DNA of 35,447 nt, from contig JAJZGD010000008.1 in the NCBI GenBank assembly GCA_021804985.1, forward strand, positions 1 through 35,447, written 5' to 3'. The position numbers and the translations under genes were made by a program. The notes below the pieces were generated by a model that ran no database searches, had not been told where the DNA came from, and worked only from the letters and a program-made list of their open reading frames with translations. The number at the start of each line of letters is the position of its first letter. Within the stretch, counting starts at the first letter, position 1. This stretch comes from Planctomycetota bacterium. GTDB lineage: Bacteria; Planctomycetota; Phycisphaerae; WQYP01. Shown piece by piece: positions 17,770-26,104 of the stretch.

Positions 17770-19269
17770 TCACAATGCCGCTTCAGTTGCCAAACCGGAG
17801 AAAGTACTGGTAAACGGCCACGCTTTGGCGCAAATCTCACAATATTCATCAACAGGATTGCTTTCCGCCACGATTCCCGCTCCGGCACGGTAGGTTGCAT
17901 GCCCCGCGTGCCAGGTTGCCGTGCGTATGGCAATGTTCAAATCGCCGGCATCGGCCCGCATCCAGCCGATATTGCCGCAGTATATTCCGCGCGCGGTGCC
18001 TTCAAGTTCATCGATGATCTCCATGGCCCTGATTTTCGGCACGCCCGTGATCGATCCTCCGGGCAACATGCAATTCAGAATTGTTCCCCAACTCGCGTTG
18101 GTTTTCCCCTCAATCGTCGCATACGTTTGCCATAAATGGGGAAGTGATTCCACTTGTCGCGCCGCCGACAGCCGCACCGAACCAATGTCGCATGCCCGCC
18201 CGAGATCGTTGCGCAGCAGATCCACGATCATCGCCAATTCCGATTCCTCCTTGCCGCTCAATAATAATTCGCCGCGTGCCTTGTCATCCGCCGCAGCGTC
18301 GGCTCGGTTTCGTATTCGTGTTCCCTTAATGGGTTGCGTAATCAGGGATGCTCCACGCCGGGATAAAAATAGCTCCGGTGATATTGAACAGACGGCCCAG
18401 TCCCCCGACTGTATAAACGCGGAATACCGTCCCGGACTTTTCTCGTACATCGATCGCCAAAGTTCATAAGGATTATCCGACCGACCCGCCCATACTCCGC
18501 ACAGATTGATCTGATAAATATCTCCCGCTCCAATATATTCCAGTGCCCGCCGGACGGCCGAAATAAAGGGCGGTTGCGTCGGCGCGCGAGCATCCCTCAG
18601 AACACCCGCTTCGCAGGGCACGGTAACTTCCGCCGCACGCAGCGTATCAATCATCTCCATCATCCCCGCGGTCTCAACCATGCCGCCCGTCGCAGCGGTG
18701 TCGTCCAGCCCGCGCGCCTCGCTCATCTCGCCCACGTCGCTCAGCTCCGCCACCTCCGTCAACGACGCGGACGCCGGCTCGCCAATCTCCACCAGCAGCC
18801 ACTTGCCATCTGCGTGATAAATGTAAAAGTGCTGATATAAACACATGTGTGCAAGTGGTTCATTCGATCGATGGGGGCCTGTGCCTTCAATCCGTCTTTG
18901 CAGGTCGTAGCCTATGTACCCGATCCAGCCCACGCCCAACGGCGCTGTGGGTGCCTGAAGCCCTGCGTCCAGCTGCCGACAAAGTGCCGCAATCGCCTCC
19001 GCGGCGCTGGCCATTGGCTGCCGATGCCGCCATCCGCCGATTGATATCTCAAGGGCGAAGCCGCAGTCTGCCTCGATCACCCGCAGATGAACCGCTGGCT
19101 TGGCAGCCACGATGGGTGTGCCCGTCCAGCCTGTAGAAAGAAAGCAAAAATCATTTCCCGATTTGGCCAGAAGCGTTGTCAGCCCATGGGGCTCCGCCGA
19201 CGAATAAATCATCTGCGGTGCGGTGGGGCGATACACCGGCAGAATAGGAAGGTGGTTTGTCGCGTTCAT
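17770..19269 (-). CDS. pabB: Aminodeoxychorismate synthase component I
   Basis: A 499-residue chorismate-binding enzyme. PabB aminates chorismate for folate (p-aminobenzoate) synthesis. The motif PIKGTR (~313) carries the catalytic Lys that distinguishes PabB from anthranilate synthase TrpE (PIAGTR). Other family motifs: MIVDLLRNDLGRACDIG (~350), GGSITGVPKIRAMEIIDELE (~405) and RAGAGIVAESNPVDEY near the end. A Glu/Ala/Met-rich low-complexity insert of ~50 residues (~161-210) separates the N-terminal half from the catalytic half. MNATNHLP at 19269 is the likely start; the frame is open to 19323 with a non-family Arg-rich extension. The glutaminase partner PabA is not in the window. Confidence 0.92.
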   Translation of the reverse strand: MNATNHLPILPVYRPTAPQMIYSSAEPHGLTTLLAKSGNDFCFLSTGWTGTPIVAAKPAVHLRVIEADCGFALEISIGGWRHRQPMASAAEAIAALCRQLDAGLQAPTAPLGVGWIGYIGYDLQRRIEGTGPHRSNEPLAHMCLYQHFYIYHADGKWLLVEIGEPASASLTEVAELSDVGEMSEARGLDDTAATGGMVETAGMMEMIDTLRAAEVTVPCEAGVLRDARAPTQPPFISAVRRALEYIGAGDIYQINLCGVWAGRSDNPYELWRSMYEKSPGRYSAFIQSGDWAVCSISPELFLSRRGASLITQPIKGTRIRNRADAAADDKARGELLLSGKEESELAMIVDLLRNDLGRACDIGSVRLSAARQVESLPHLWQTYATIEGKTNASWGTILNCMLPGGSITGVPKIRAMEIIDELEGTARGIYCGNIGWMRADAGDLNIAIRTATWHAGHATYRAGAGIVAESNPVDEYCEICAKAWPFTSTFSGLATEAAL

Positions 19270-19386
19270 CGGCGGCCGCCTTCTCCTATAAAAACAATCT
19301 CGGAAATTCAGACAAAGCCCCATGCCGCCGTTAAACTACGCGTGGCGGCGGAAAATTCAGCGTTACCCTATGCGTGAGGCAAAGGA

Positions 19387-21042
19387 ATGTCCACAACCAA
19401 CGCGGGCTCACGACGGAGTTTCAAACGCGAAGCCGGCATTATTGGTCTGCTTTATGCGAGTCTCGGCGGAATCATCGGGTCCGGCTGGCTCAAGGGGCCG
19501 CTCAACGCCGCCGTCCGCGCCGGCCCCTTGAGTATGTTTTCATGGCTGATTGGCGGCGTGGCCATTCTGATGCTCGCGATGGTATACGCGGAACTCGCCA
19601 CGCTTTTCCCTCGCGGCGGCGCGGTGGTGCACTTTCCCCGCCTCAGCCATGGCTCGCTTCTCGCCCGCATCTGGAGTTGGATACTTTTTCTCGCCTATGT
19701 AACCATCGCCCCGGCAGAAGTTGTCGCCACGCTCAACTATCTCGACGTTTTTCTCCGCCACCTCGCAATTCATTGGATTCCGCCCTTCATTTTGCACACG
19801 GCCAGCGGGTCAAACGTCCTTACCGCCGCCGGCATGGTGATTGCCATTATGCTTCTGGCCGTATTTACGGCACTGAATCTGCTCGGCATTAAGTGGGTCA
19901 TGCGAATCAGCAATACCGCCGGATGGTGGAAACTCATCGTGCCACTGCTCACCGCTCTCACGCTGCTTTATGTTGGGCACCATTGGCAGAATTTCCGCCT
20001 TCACTCCGCCGATTCGCGGCGCGAAATTGAAGGCATTTTTACTTCTCTCAGCAGCGCCGGCGTGATTTTCAGCTTTCTGGGCTTCCGGCAGGCGGTGGAA
20101 TTGGCGGGCGAAAGCGCAAACCCGAAACGGAACATCCCCATTGCCGTCATCGGATCCGTCGTCATTGGTTTGATCATTTATCTGCTGCTGCAGGCAGGCT
20201 TTATTGCCGCGATAAATCCCCATACGCTGGCCAAATATGGATGGGAAAAAATCACCAGCGGGGGGTATCTTGCCAGGTTCGGCGGTGCACCGCTCGCTGC
20301 GGTCGCCCAGGGCCTCGGACTCGTTTGGCTTACCTACGTCTTGTACGCCGATGCGGTGATTTCACCCGGTGGCACCGGGTTTATTTACTCGACCACCTCC
20401 GCCCGCGTTATTTCCGCCATGGGCTCGGATGGTTTTATTCATCGCATTTTCTCAAGACTCAGCCGAAACGGCGTGCCATGGGTCGCCGGCATTCTGGCGT
20501 TTCTCGTGGGGATCGTTTTTCTACTTCCATTTCCCAGTTGGTCGCAGTTGGTGGGATATATTTCTTCCGTCACCGTGCTTTCCTACGGCATCGGCCCGAT
20601 TGTGCTTATGTCGCTGCGAAAAATCATGCCGGAAAATCAGCACCCGCGGCCCTATCGCCTTCCGGCGGCTCATATCTTCGCTCCCATTACATTCATTATT
20701 TCCAACCTTATGATTTATTGGTCAGGCCTCAAAACGCTTCTGATTTTGTTGGCGGTGTTGGCCTCCATTTTTATCCTGTTTCTCGCGTGGCGGCTGCTAA
20801 GCGGAGCAACGCTCCGGCAGATGGCATGGCGCAGTGCCTGGTGGGTGCTTCCCTATCTGCTCGGCCTGCTGATCCTGGATGCGATTGGGCCGGCCCATCT
20901 TGTGGGCGGTAGCGGCCTGATTCCGTTTCCGCTGGATACCCTGGTTGTTGCCGGATTCAGTTTGGCCATCTTTTATCTGGCGGTGCGGTGCTGCGTGTCC
21001 GTTGAAGAACTTGAAGCTTATATCGAAACCCAGGAAATTTAG
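19387..21042 (+). CDS. APC-superfamily amino-acid permease
   Basis: A 551-residue polytopic inner-membrane protein of the amino acid-polyamine-organocation superfamily. LYASLGGIIGSGWLKGP (~24-40) is the unwound TM1 substrate/ion-binding segment ('G.iiGsGif..p'). The TM6 region reads FSFLGFRQAVELAGE followed by NPKRNIPIAVIGS, the family's 'f.gfe....ageeknP.r.iP' signature. At least 12 hydrophobic helices can be counted, with two or more beyond the core at the C-terminus. Substrate cannot be read from sequence; amino acid uptake or exchange is likely. GAGG lies 7 nt before the ATG. It is divergent from pabB, with a 117-bp spacer containing GCCGCC/GGCGGC arms. Confidence 0.88.
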   Translation: MSTTNAGSRRSFKREAGIIGLLYASLGGIIGSGWLKGPLNAAVRAGPLSMFSWLIGGVAILMLAMVYAELATLFPRGGAVVHFPRLSHGSLLARIWSWILFLAYVTIAPAEVVATLNYLDVFLRHLAIHWIPPFILHTASGSNVLTAAGMVIAIMLLAVFTALNLLGIKWVMRISNTAGWWKLIVPLLTALTLLYVGHHWQNFRLHSADSRREIEGIFTSLSSAGVIFSFLGFRQAVELAGESANPKRNIPIAVIGSVVIGLIIYLLLQAGFIAAINPHTLAKYGWEKITSGGYLARFGGAPLAAVAQGLGLVWLTYVLYADAVISPGGTGFIYSTTSARVISAMGSDGFIHRIFSRLSRNGVPWVAGILAFLVGIVFLLPFPSWSQLVGYISSVTVLSYGIGPIVLMSLRKIMPENQHPRPYRLPAAHIFAPITFIISNLMIYWSGLKTLLILLAVLASIFILFLAWRLLSGATLRQMAWRSAWWVLPYLLGLLILDAIGPAHLVGGSGLIPFPLDTLVVAGFSLAIFYLAVRCCVSVEELEAYIETQEI

Positions 21043-21273
21043 AATCGCAGGGCCACCCCATCTCATCGTATGGTTTGCCGCCATCGCCATGGGCCGGAGT
21101 GTGGCGGAAAGAAAGCCGAAAAGTGGCCGGAAAGATGGCGAAAAAAGAGCCGAAAGGTCCCTGTGGCTGCCTTGCGCTGACGGGTATTTTTGGTATGTGG
21201 GGCGCAGCGGCCGAACGCCGCTCACCGTCATGCAAATGCCTGCTGCAACCGCATTCCAGCGGCGGCATTTTTG
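21043..21273. other. Spacer between convergent genes, with purine-rich repeat
   Basis: A 231-bp gap between the permease and the minus-strand exported protein. A degenerate purine-rich duplication is visible: GTGGCGGAAAGA (21101-21112) and GTGGCCGGAAAGA (21123-21135), each followed by an A/G-rich GCCGAAA tail. A 6-bp hairpin AGCGGC/GCCGCT lies at 21206-21222. Neither is a recognisable terminator. Small plus-strand frames cross the gap but have no support. Confidence 0.35.
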
Positions 21274-21984
21274 CTATTTGCTTTTGCCGAGTTTCTTTTT
21301 GGCTTGGGCCTCCGCCTGCCGCTTGGCCGTTTCACTGAGAATGCGCGTCTCAAAATCCACGCTGAATTGATGCCACGTCTTTATCTTGCCGGCTTTCACA
21401 TCCGCGGTCACGCCATCGAGCAAATGGGCAAACACCCGTTCATCGCTGGCCCGCTGGCGGATTATTTTGGGCGTAAGGCCCGGTTCCTTCAGATGGAACA
21501 TCGCCCGTGCATCGAGTTTCCAATTCAAACCGCGTTTAACAAAGTGCAAGGTGCCCTGCTTCACCGCGGATGCTGTGGGCTTAAAAGTTAGTGTTGCGTG
21601 CTTAGCCTTCATGACCAGCGTGGCGGATGGCAGGGCGGTCAGCATGGCGTTTAAGCGGTCGGACGCTGAAAGCCCCGGCTGCTGATTTGGGGGCCGCCCG
21701 AGATGAGCCCGGGCGACGCGAAGCATATTGGTCATCGCGGCGGTCATCATCGCAAACGAGGTGGATACCTGCTTCTCTAAGGGGGTGCGGCCATACAGGC
21801 ATTCGGCAATTCGCTTTGCGTTATGACTTTTTACCGCCCAGACGAACGTTTCGACCGTTCGCCGCGGTGTGGTGTAATCCGGATATTTCAGGGCCGGCCG
21901 CGATGCATCGGCCGCGGGCCGCGTTTGGCCCATGACGGCCCCGGGCACCAGCAGGCACGCAAGCAAAATGATCTGGCATTTCAT
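21274..21984 (-). CDS. Exported protein of unknown function
   Basis: A 236-residue protein with a clear Sec signal peptide: MKCQIILLACLLVPGAVMGQ, with likely cleavage at VMG-QT. No family is recognised with confidence. After the signal, PRRTVETFVWAVKSHNAKRIAECL has the pattern of NTF2-like/DUF4878-type domains ('t...f..al...d...i..l'). The later strand TLHFVKRGLNWKLDA ('v.e.g.WKi') fits the same fold. It ends in a Lys/Ala-rich helix (ETAKRQAEAQAKKKLGKSK), probably flexible or interacting. ATG at 21984 is preferred over 22002 because the signal peptide begins there. It lies downstream of the nuclease-fold gene, with an ~80-bp gap. Confidence 0.65.
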   Translation of the reverse strand: MKCQIILLACLLVPGAVMGQTRPAADASRPALKYPDYTTPRRTVETFVWAVKSHNAKRIAECLYGRTPLEKQVSTSFAMMTAAMTNMLRVARAHLGRPPNQQPGLSASDRLNAMLTALPSATLVMKAKHATLTFKPTASAVKQGTLHFVKRGLNWKLDARAMFHLKEPGLTPKIIRQRASDERVFAHLLDGVTADVKAGKIKTWHQFSVDFETRILSETAKRQAEAQAKKKLGKSK

Positions 21985-22065
21985 CTGACTTCCTTCGCCC
22001 AAGACAACCCCATCGAATTTCCCTTGATTGGCTTAACGGCGTGATCAAAAAAAGCATGCATCCGA

Positions 22066-22872
22066 TCAGAATGAAAAGTCTGCCACGATCGGATAATGAT
22101 CGCTGGCGAACTTGGCCAACGGATTTACCAATGTACCGTATCCGGCCAATCCATGCGCATGGGCGGGATCGATAAAAATGTGGTCGCGGCGTAAGGGGGG
22201 CTGTCGGTCGGTGGGAGTGAAGGCGGCATCATCCCGGTTGGCAGCGGCAGAACCGGCATCCACCCAGTTGGCTCGCAGGATTTCAAAAATGGCCGATACC
22301 GGTGCGTTCGGCCCCGGCGTGGGGCTGGCACCCACCCGCTGGCCGGGGATTGCGGGGGAAATGGGAGCAGTTGGCGTCGGGGCCGCAATGGCGCGGAAAG
22401 TTGGGGCGCTTGCGTGAGCGGCGCTAAAATCACCGAACAGCAGCCCCGGCCCTGCACCGGACGAATTATAATATTCAAGAATGGCATGAACTTCGCCAAT
22501 GCGGATCGGTTCATCGCCGGCGCTATCGCCTGCGTGCAGCTGAACGGCGAGAATTTGCACCGGGCCGCATGGTGCATCCACCGAGGCGCTGAGCGCAGCG
22601 TTGCGAAATCGCGGGTCCACGACGCCGAGATTCACCGCCTCCGATATGGGGTGCCGACTAAGCAAAGCGACGCCGCCGCTTGCACCCGCGTGCGATTTTG
22701 CCTGAAAGAAATGCATGGAGACTTTACGCGCAATGGCGAAGACATTTTCGTCGATCCGTGTATCGCATAGAACGGCGATGTGCGGCGCGGCGGATCGAAT
22801 CACGTGGCAGAGGGGATCCACACGACCTTGGCCCCCCTCGAAAATGTTGTAGATCATCACTCTCATGGGCAT
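22066..22872 (-). CDS. Endonuclease/exonuclease/phosphatase (EEP) fold protein
   Basis: A 268-residue EEP-fold protein (family of DNase I, ExoIII and sphingomyelinases), with no signal peptide. The motifs in order are MIYNIFEGG (usually 'tyNi..g'), PHIAVLCDTRID (the 'D.v.lQE' site, with Asp where Glu is usual), LLSRHP, VQLHAG (His), LLFGDFSAAH (usually GDFNA), RRDHIFID ('riDyif') and ASDHYPIVADF. Two metal-site residues differ from the canonical set (Glu to Asp, Asn to Ser). A Pro/Ala-rich loop of ~40 residues follows GDFSAAH. ATG at 22872 or 22866 is plausible; the frame is open to 23184 but overlaps rplI, so the longer start is rejected. It lies 127 bp downstream of rplI and could be cotranscribed. 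Confidence 0.72.
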   Translation of the reverse strand: MPMRVMIYNIFEGGQGRVDPLCHVIRSAAPHIAVLCDTRIDENVFAIARKVSMHFFQAKSHAGASGGVALLSRHPISEAVNLGVVDPRFRNAALSASVDAPCGPVQILAVQLHAGDSAGDEPIRIGEVHAILEYYNSSGAGPGLLFGDFSAAHASAPTFRAIAAPTPTAPISPAIPGQRVGASPTPGPNAPVSAIFEILRANWVDAGSAAANRDDAAFTPTDRQPPLRRDHIFIDPAHAHGLAGYGTLVNPLAKFASDHYPIVADFSF

Positions 22873-22954
22873 CGCAAAAAATCGGCCGATCCGGCGACGC
22901 GCGCCAAATCGGCCGGTGGATTGATTCGGAGCTTTCGCGCAAGCCGTCGGAACG

Positions 22955-22977
22955 CGGCCATTACTCGGACAGTCTCC
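22955..22977. repeat. 23-bp dispersed repeat, copy 1
   Basis: Begins CGGCCATTACTCGGACAG and matches 28218-28240 at 21 of 23 positions. It lies in the rplI/EEP spacer, 22 bp from the rplI stop. It could be a mobile-element end or a dispersed intergenic repeat. Confidence 0.5.
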
Positions 22978-22999
22978 TATCCGTGCTTCTCGCGGCGGC

Positions 23000-23518
23000 T
23001 TATGCCGAGATACCATCTTCTGTGGGTTGGGGCTCCGCTTGTTCAGGCTGCTCGGAAACGGCCGCCTCGGCCTCCTTCTCGCGCACCACCCAAACTTTAA
23101 TCTGTGCCTTGAGGTCCGCAGCAAGCTGCACATTAACCATAAAGGTATCGATTCGCCGCAGCGGTTCATCAAGGCGAACATCATCGGGCGTTATGGCATG
23201 GCCGAGTTTCATGAGTTCATCGGAGATATCCCGCCGGGATACGGACCCGAAGAGATGCCCTTCTTCATTGGATGCCCGTGCAATGGTAAGTTCCAGCCCG
23301 GTGATGGTCTCAAGCAGCTTTTCCTTCTGCTCGCGCACGAGATTCATATGAGCTTCGTGCTCTTTGCGTGCGGCTTCCAAGCGCTGGATGTTTCCCTCCG
23401 TCGGGGCTACGGCGAGATTTTTGGGTAGCAAATAATTGCGGGCAAATCCTTCGCGCACCTCAATAACGGTGCCGACAATGCCAATTTTTTCGATCGTTTC
23501 GGTCAGCAGAACTTTCAC
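23000..23518 (-). CDS. rplI: 50S ribosomal protein L9
   Basis: A 172-residue L9, which binds 23S rRNA domain V at the base of the L1 stalk. The N-terminal domain reads MKVLLTETIEKIGIVGTVIE then REGFARNYLLPKNLAV, the family signature ('V.dGYaRNyLiPkglA'). A long charged connecting helix follows, then the C-terminal domain with HLFGSVSRRDISD ('klfGSVt..di'). Typical L9 has ~150 residues; the extra ~20 are an acidic Glu/Gln/Pro tail. It is the last ribosomal gene of this block, 102 bp after ssb. Confidence 0.96.
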   Translation of the reverse strand: MKVLLTETIEKIGIVGTVIEVREGFARNYLLPKNLAVAPTEGNIQRLEAARKEHEAHMNLVREQKEKLLETITGLELTIARASNEEGHLFGSVSRRDISDELMKLGHAITPDDVRLDEPLRRIDTFMVNVQLAADLKAQIKVWVVREKEAEAAVSEQPEQAEPQPTEDGISA

Positions 23519-23620
23519 AGGTCACCTTCATGTAGAGAGTTAATATCTTTTAAGCATTCACCAGTCTGTTTTGCACCGTTGCCACCACCGCGGATGGCCA
23601 CACGCCGATGCAGTAAAAAA

Positions 23621-24094
23621 TCAAAACGGAATATCATCGGGCGAAATCGGCGGCGCTTCATCATCCGGGCTTGCGCCCGACGGGCGTCCCGGCGGGGGGG
23701 CGGGGCGGTTAAACGTTCGGGCGGGCGCGGGCGCATCGGTCGGCTCGCCGGCGGGGCGCGCCTCACGTGAATCGATAAATTGGAACCCCTCAATGACAAC
23801 CCGCATCTTGCTGCGCTTGGTGCCATCCTGTGCTTCCCATTGATCAAGCTTCAATCGGCCCTCAACAAAAATGGGGCGGCCTTTTTTCAGGTATTTGGAA
23901 AGTGTTTCCGCCTGCTTGCCGTAGGAAGTGCAATCCACGAACATCACTTCCTCTTTTTGCTGCCCGTCCGGAGTTGACCACCGCCGATTGACGGCAATAC
24001 CCAGCTCGCAAACGGGCGTCTGCGATGGCGTATAAGACAACTGGGGATCCCGCGTGAGGTTCCCCATCAAAAACACTTTATTTAAATTCGCCAT
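23621..24094 (-). CDS. ssb: Single-stranded DNA-binding protein
   Basis: A 157-residue SSB with one OB fold: MANLNKVFLMGNLTRDPQLS, CELGIAVNRRW, VDCTSYGKQAETLSKYLKKG and IFVEGRLKLDQWEAQDGTKR are all typical. A Pro/Ala/Arg-rich linker (~115-147) leads to the acidic tip SPDDIPF, the conserved C-terminal peptide that recruits repair and replication proteins. It lies between rpsF and rplI, the common arrangement, but without rpsR. Confidence 0.96.
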   Translation of the reverse strand: MANLNKVFLMGNLTRDPQLSYTPSQTPVCELGIAVNRRWSTPDGQQKEEVMFVDCTSYGKQAETLSKYLKKGRPIFVEGRLKLDQWEAQDGTKRSKMRVVIEGFQFIDSREARPAGEPTDAPAPARTFNRPAPPPGRPSGASPDDEAPPISPDDIPF

Positions 24095-24139
24095 AATCTA
24101 TTTCCATCGAATGCCGCCGGTTTTCCGTCGGCGCAATTT

Positions 24140-24580
24140 TCAGCTTGCCACTTCCGGTTCAGCCGGAACTTCCGGAGCGGCCCGATCAGGTTGGCGGTCG
24201 TGGGGGCGGCGGTGGCCGCGCATCCCATGGTCATCGGCGGCGGGCTGCTGCGGCACCATCTGTTCAATATCCTGAAGGGCAAGATGATCCGCTTTGATAA
24301 TCAGGACGCGCAGAATATTTTCCGACAATTGAACATCGCGTTCCACACCGGCGACTTTTGGCCCTTCGCACTTGAACAAGGTCAGTACGTAGACGCCCCG
24401 CTTTTGTCCGTCAACGGGGTACGCGAGACGGCGTTCGTCCCACTTTCGCACGTGAAGAATTTCGGCGTTGGCGCGATGCAGGATGTGCTCTACTTCTTCG
24501 CGGGCTGTATCCCAGCTGCCCCCTGCATAGGCGGCGTTAAGCAAAAACAGGCCTTCGTACTGACCAATGCGGATCGACAT
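24140..24580 (-). CDS. rpsF: 30S ribosomal protein S6
   Basis: A 146-residue S6, a 30S platform protein that normally pairs with S18. YEGLFLLNAAYA (beta-1), the KWDERRLAYPVDGQKRGVYV stretch ('gkr.LAYpI.k.k.G.Y'), and LSENILRVLIIKAD ('l.e.vlR.l.vr.d') identify it. The C-terminal ~40 residues are a His/Arg/Pro-rich extension, longer than the usual ~100-residue core. It is 45 bp upstream of ssb. The 122-bp spacer between pth and this gene holds nothing recognisable. Confidence 0.95.
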   Translation of the reverse strand: MSIRIGQYEGLFLLNAAYAGGSWDTAREEVEHILHRANAEILHVRKWDERRLAYPVDGQKRGVYVLTLFKCEGPKVAGVERDVQLSENILRVLIIKADHLALQDIEQMVPQQPAADDHGMRGHRRPHDRQPDRAAPEVPAEPEVAS

Positions 24581-24702
24581 AAAACAAACTCCAAATTCCG
24601 CCAGGCGGCGAGCGGTGCGCCGTGCACCACCATGGGTTTCCCCGCCGGCATCACAATCTAAAAATTCTGCTCTCGCCTCAGTTCCGCGGCTGGTCCGGGG
24701 CC

Positions 24703-25302
24703 TTAATCAGGCACTCCGTTGTACGCCGTCATTGCCGCGCCAATCCCACGGCGAATCCAGCAGTCTACCGCTTCACAGCCCCGGTTTAAAGCCTCCGAGA
24801 GCAGGGGCACCTGAGCCGGCGAAAAACGGGACAGCACATATCGGTCCAGCGGGACAGACGGTGGCTCGGGGGCGTCCACGCCGATACGCAAACGGGCAAA
24901 AAGCGTTTCAAGCCTCGATTCGGCCGCTGCCCGCGATTTCAACGCTTGGCCAATATTGGCCAGCCCGTTATGGCCGCCGCTTGACCCACCTGCTCGCAGA
25001 CGAATGGTTCCGCAAGGAAGGGCGACATCATCGACCAATACCAGCAGATCGTCCAGGGGCAGATTGAAAAAATCCACCGCTGCCAGCACCGCTTTACCGC
25101 TGAGATTCATGAACGTCTCCGGCTTGAGCAGCATGATCTTCTCGCCATTGGCGATAAAATCGGTGCTGCGCCCGGAGAAGCCCTTTTGCCACCGCCCCGC
25201 GCCCCCCTTATGGGCCAGCGCATCGGCCAGCATAAAGCCCGCATTGTGCCGGGTGTGTTCATACTCAGAGCCCGGGTTGCCAAGCCCGACAATCAATTTC
25301 AT
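24703..25302 (-). CDS. pth: Peptidyl-tRNA hydrolase
   Basis: A 199-residue Pth, which releases peptides from prematurely dissociated peptidyl-tRNA. KLIVGLGNPGSEYEHTRHN carries the conserved Asn and the catalytic His. LLKPETFMNLSGKAV contains the second substrate-binding Asn. LVLVDDVALPCGTIRLRAGG provides the Asp, and GGHNGLANI the third Asn. ATG at 25302 is preferred over 25308 because GGG lies 7 nt before it. It is 35 bp downstream of the L25 gene, a common linkage. Confidence 0.95.
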   Translation of the reverse strand: MKLIVGLGNPGSEYEHTRHNAGFMLADALAHKGGAGRWQKGFSGRSTDFIANGEKIMLLKPETFMNLSGKAVLAAVDFFNLPLDDLLVLVDDVALPCGTIRLRAGGSSGGHNGLANIGQALKSRAAAESRLETLFARLRIGVDAPEPPSVPLDRYVLSRFSPAQVPLLSEALNRGCEAVDCWIRRGIGAAMTAYNGVPD

Positions 25303-25337
25303 GGCCATACCCGGCGAACCGCAAGCGGAACCGGCCT

Positions 25338-26033
25338 TTATTTCTGGGCCTCAGCCTTTTTGCCGGCGGCCGGAGCGGCCACCGCAGTGCCCACGGCGTC
25401 TTCATCCGGCTTCTTGCCAATGACTTCCGGCTCGCTTGGGCCCGGAGCGGCATCGGTTGCAGCTGCAACTTCCTTCACCGGCTTGACCTGGCAGATGATC
25501 TGCTCAGGTGGGCTCATAAGCTTCATACCAGCGGGAAGTGCAATTTCTTTGGCGTGTACCGAGCCGTAAAGTTCAAGGTGATCGATGTTCACACGCAGAC
25601 TATCGGGAATTTCAAGCGGCAGCGTTTCAACGTCAATCTCGGAATGCTGCACGTCCAGGACGCCGCCTTCTTTAGTGCCTTTGGCCACGCCGCGAAATTC
25701 AATGGCCAGCCGCACGCGCACGGGCTTGGCCGGATCAATGCGCAGAAAATCCACATGCTGCATGTATTTCTGCAGGTGGTCATATTGAACTTCCTGAATC
25801 AGCACGTGCTCAATCTGGCCGTCAAGCTTCAGGTCCAGCAAATGGGCGCCGCTGTGAATGGCCTTTTCGGTGGCGGCGGCATCAAGGGCAACCGGCGTGC
25901 TCTCGCCTTTAAGCCCGTAAATAATCGCCGGCAGCTTGCCTTCGCCTCGCAGCCGCAGGTTTGCCATTCGCCCCTTCGGCTGGCGCGGTTCGGATTCGAG
26001 TACGATTCTTTGGTTTTCGGTTTTGGCCACCAT
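25338..26033 (-). CDS. rplY: 50S ribosomal protein L25, CTC/TL5 form
   Basis: A 231-residue L25/Ctc protein binding 5S rRNA. The N-terminal L25 domain reads LRLRGEGKLPAIIYG ('lRr.GkvPaviYG') and continues through VLIQEVQYDHLQKYMQHVDF ('vlikdvq.hP....i.HvDF'). The C-terminal CTC domain includes IDVETLPLEIPDSLRVNIDH ('l.v.clp..iP..i.vDvs'). An Ala/Glu/Lys-rich tail of ~45 residues follows. AGGAG lies about 10 nt before the ATG. It sits between prs and pth, as in many bacteria. Confidence 0.95.
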   Translation of the reverse strand: MVAKTENQRIVLESEPRQPKGRMANLRLRGEGKLPAIIYGLKGESTPVALDAAATEKAIHSGAHLLDLKLDGQIEHVLIQEVQYDHLQKYMQHVDFLRIDPAKPVRVRLAIEFRGVAKGTKEGGVLDVQHSEIDVETLPLEIPDSLRVNIDHLELYGSVHAKEIALPAGMKLMSPPEQIICQVKPVKEVAAATDAAPGPSEPEVIGKKPDEDAVGTAVAAPAAGKKAEAQK

Positions 26034-26104
26034 GGCTCACATCTCCTGAAGAAATAGATACATGTTTTCATCATCGCTTAACGATGACATCCCAATAAGA
26101 ACGG

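Noticed and set aside
17770-19269. Reading this gene as anthranilate synthase TrpE
   Set aside because: The catalytic motif is PIKGTR, the PabB form, rather than PIAGTR.
21075-21338. 87-codon plus-strand frame with a hydrophobic stretch (LALTGIFGMWG)
   Set aside because: No ribosome-binding site, TTG start, and it runs antisense into a gene with a clear signal peptide.
22040-22065. T-run with short TGATC/GATCA arms downstream of the EEP gene (minus strand) as a terminator
   Set aside because: The T-run lies within the loop, not after a stable stem.
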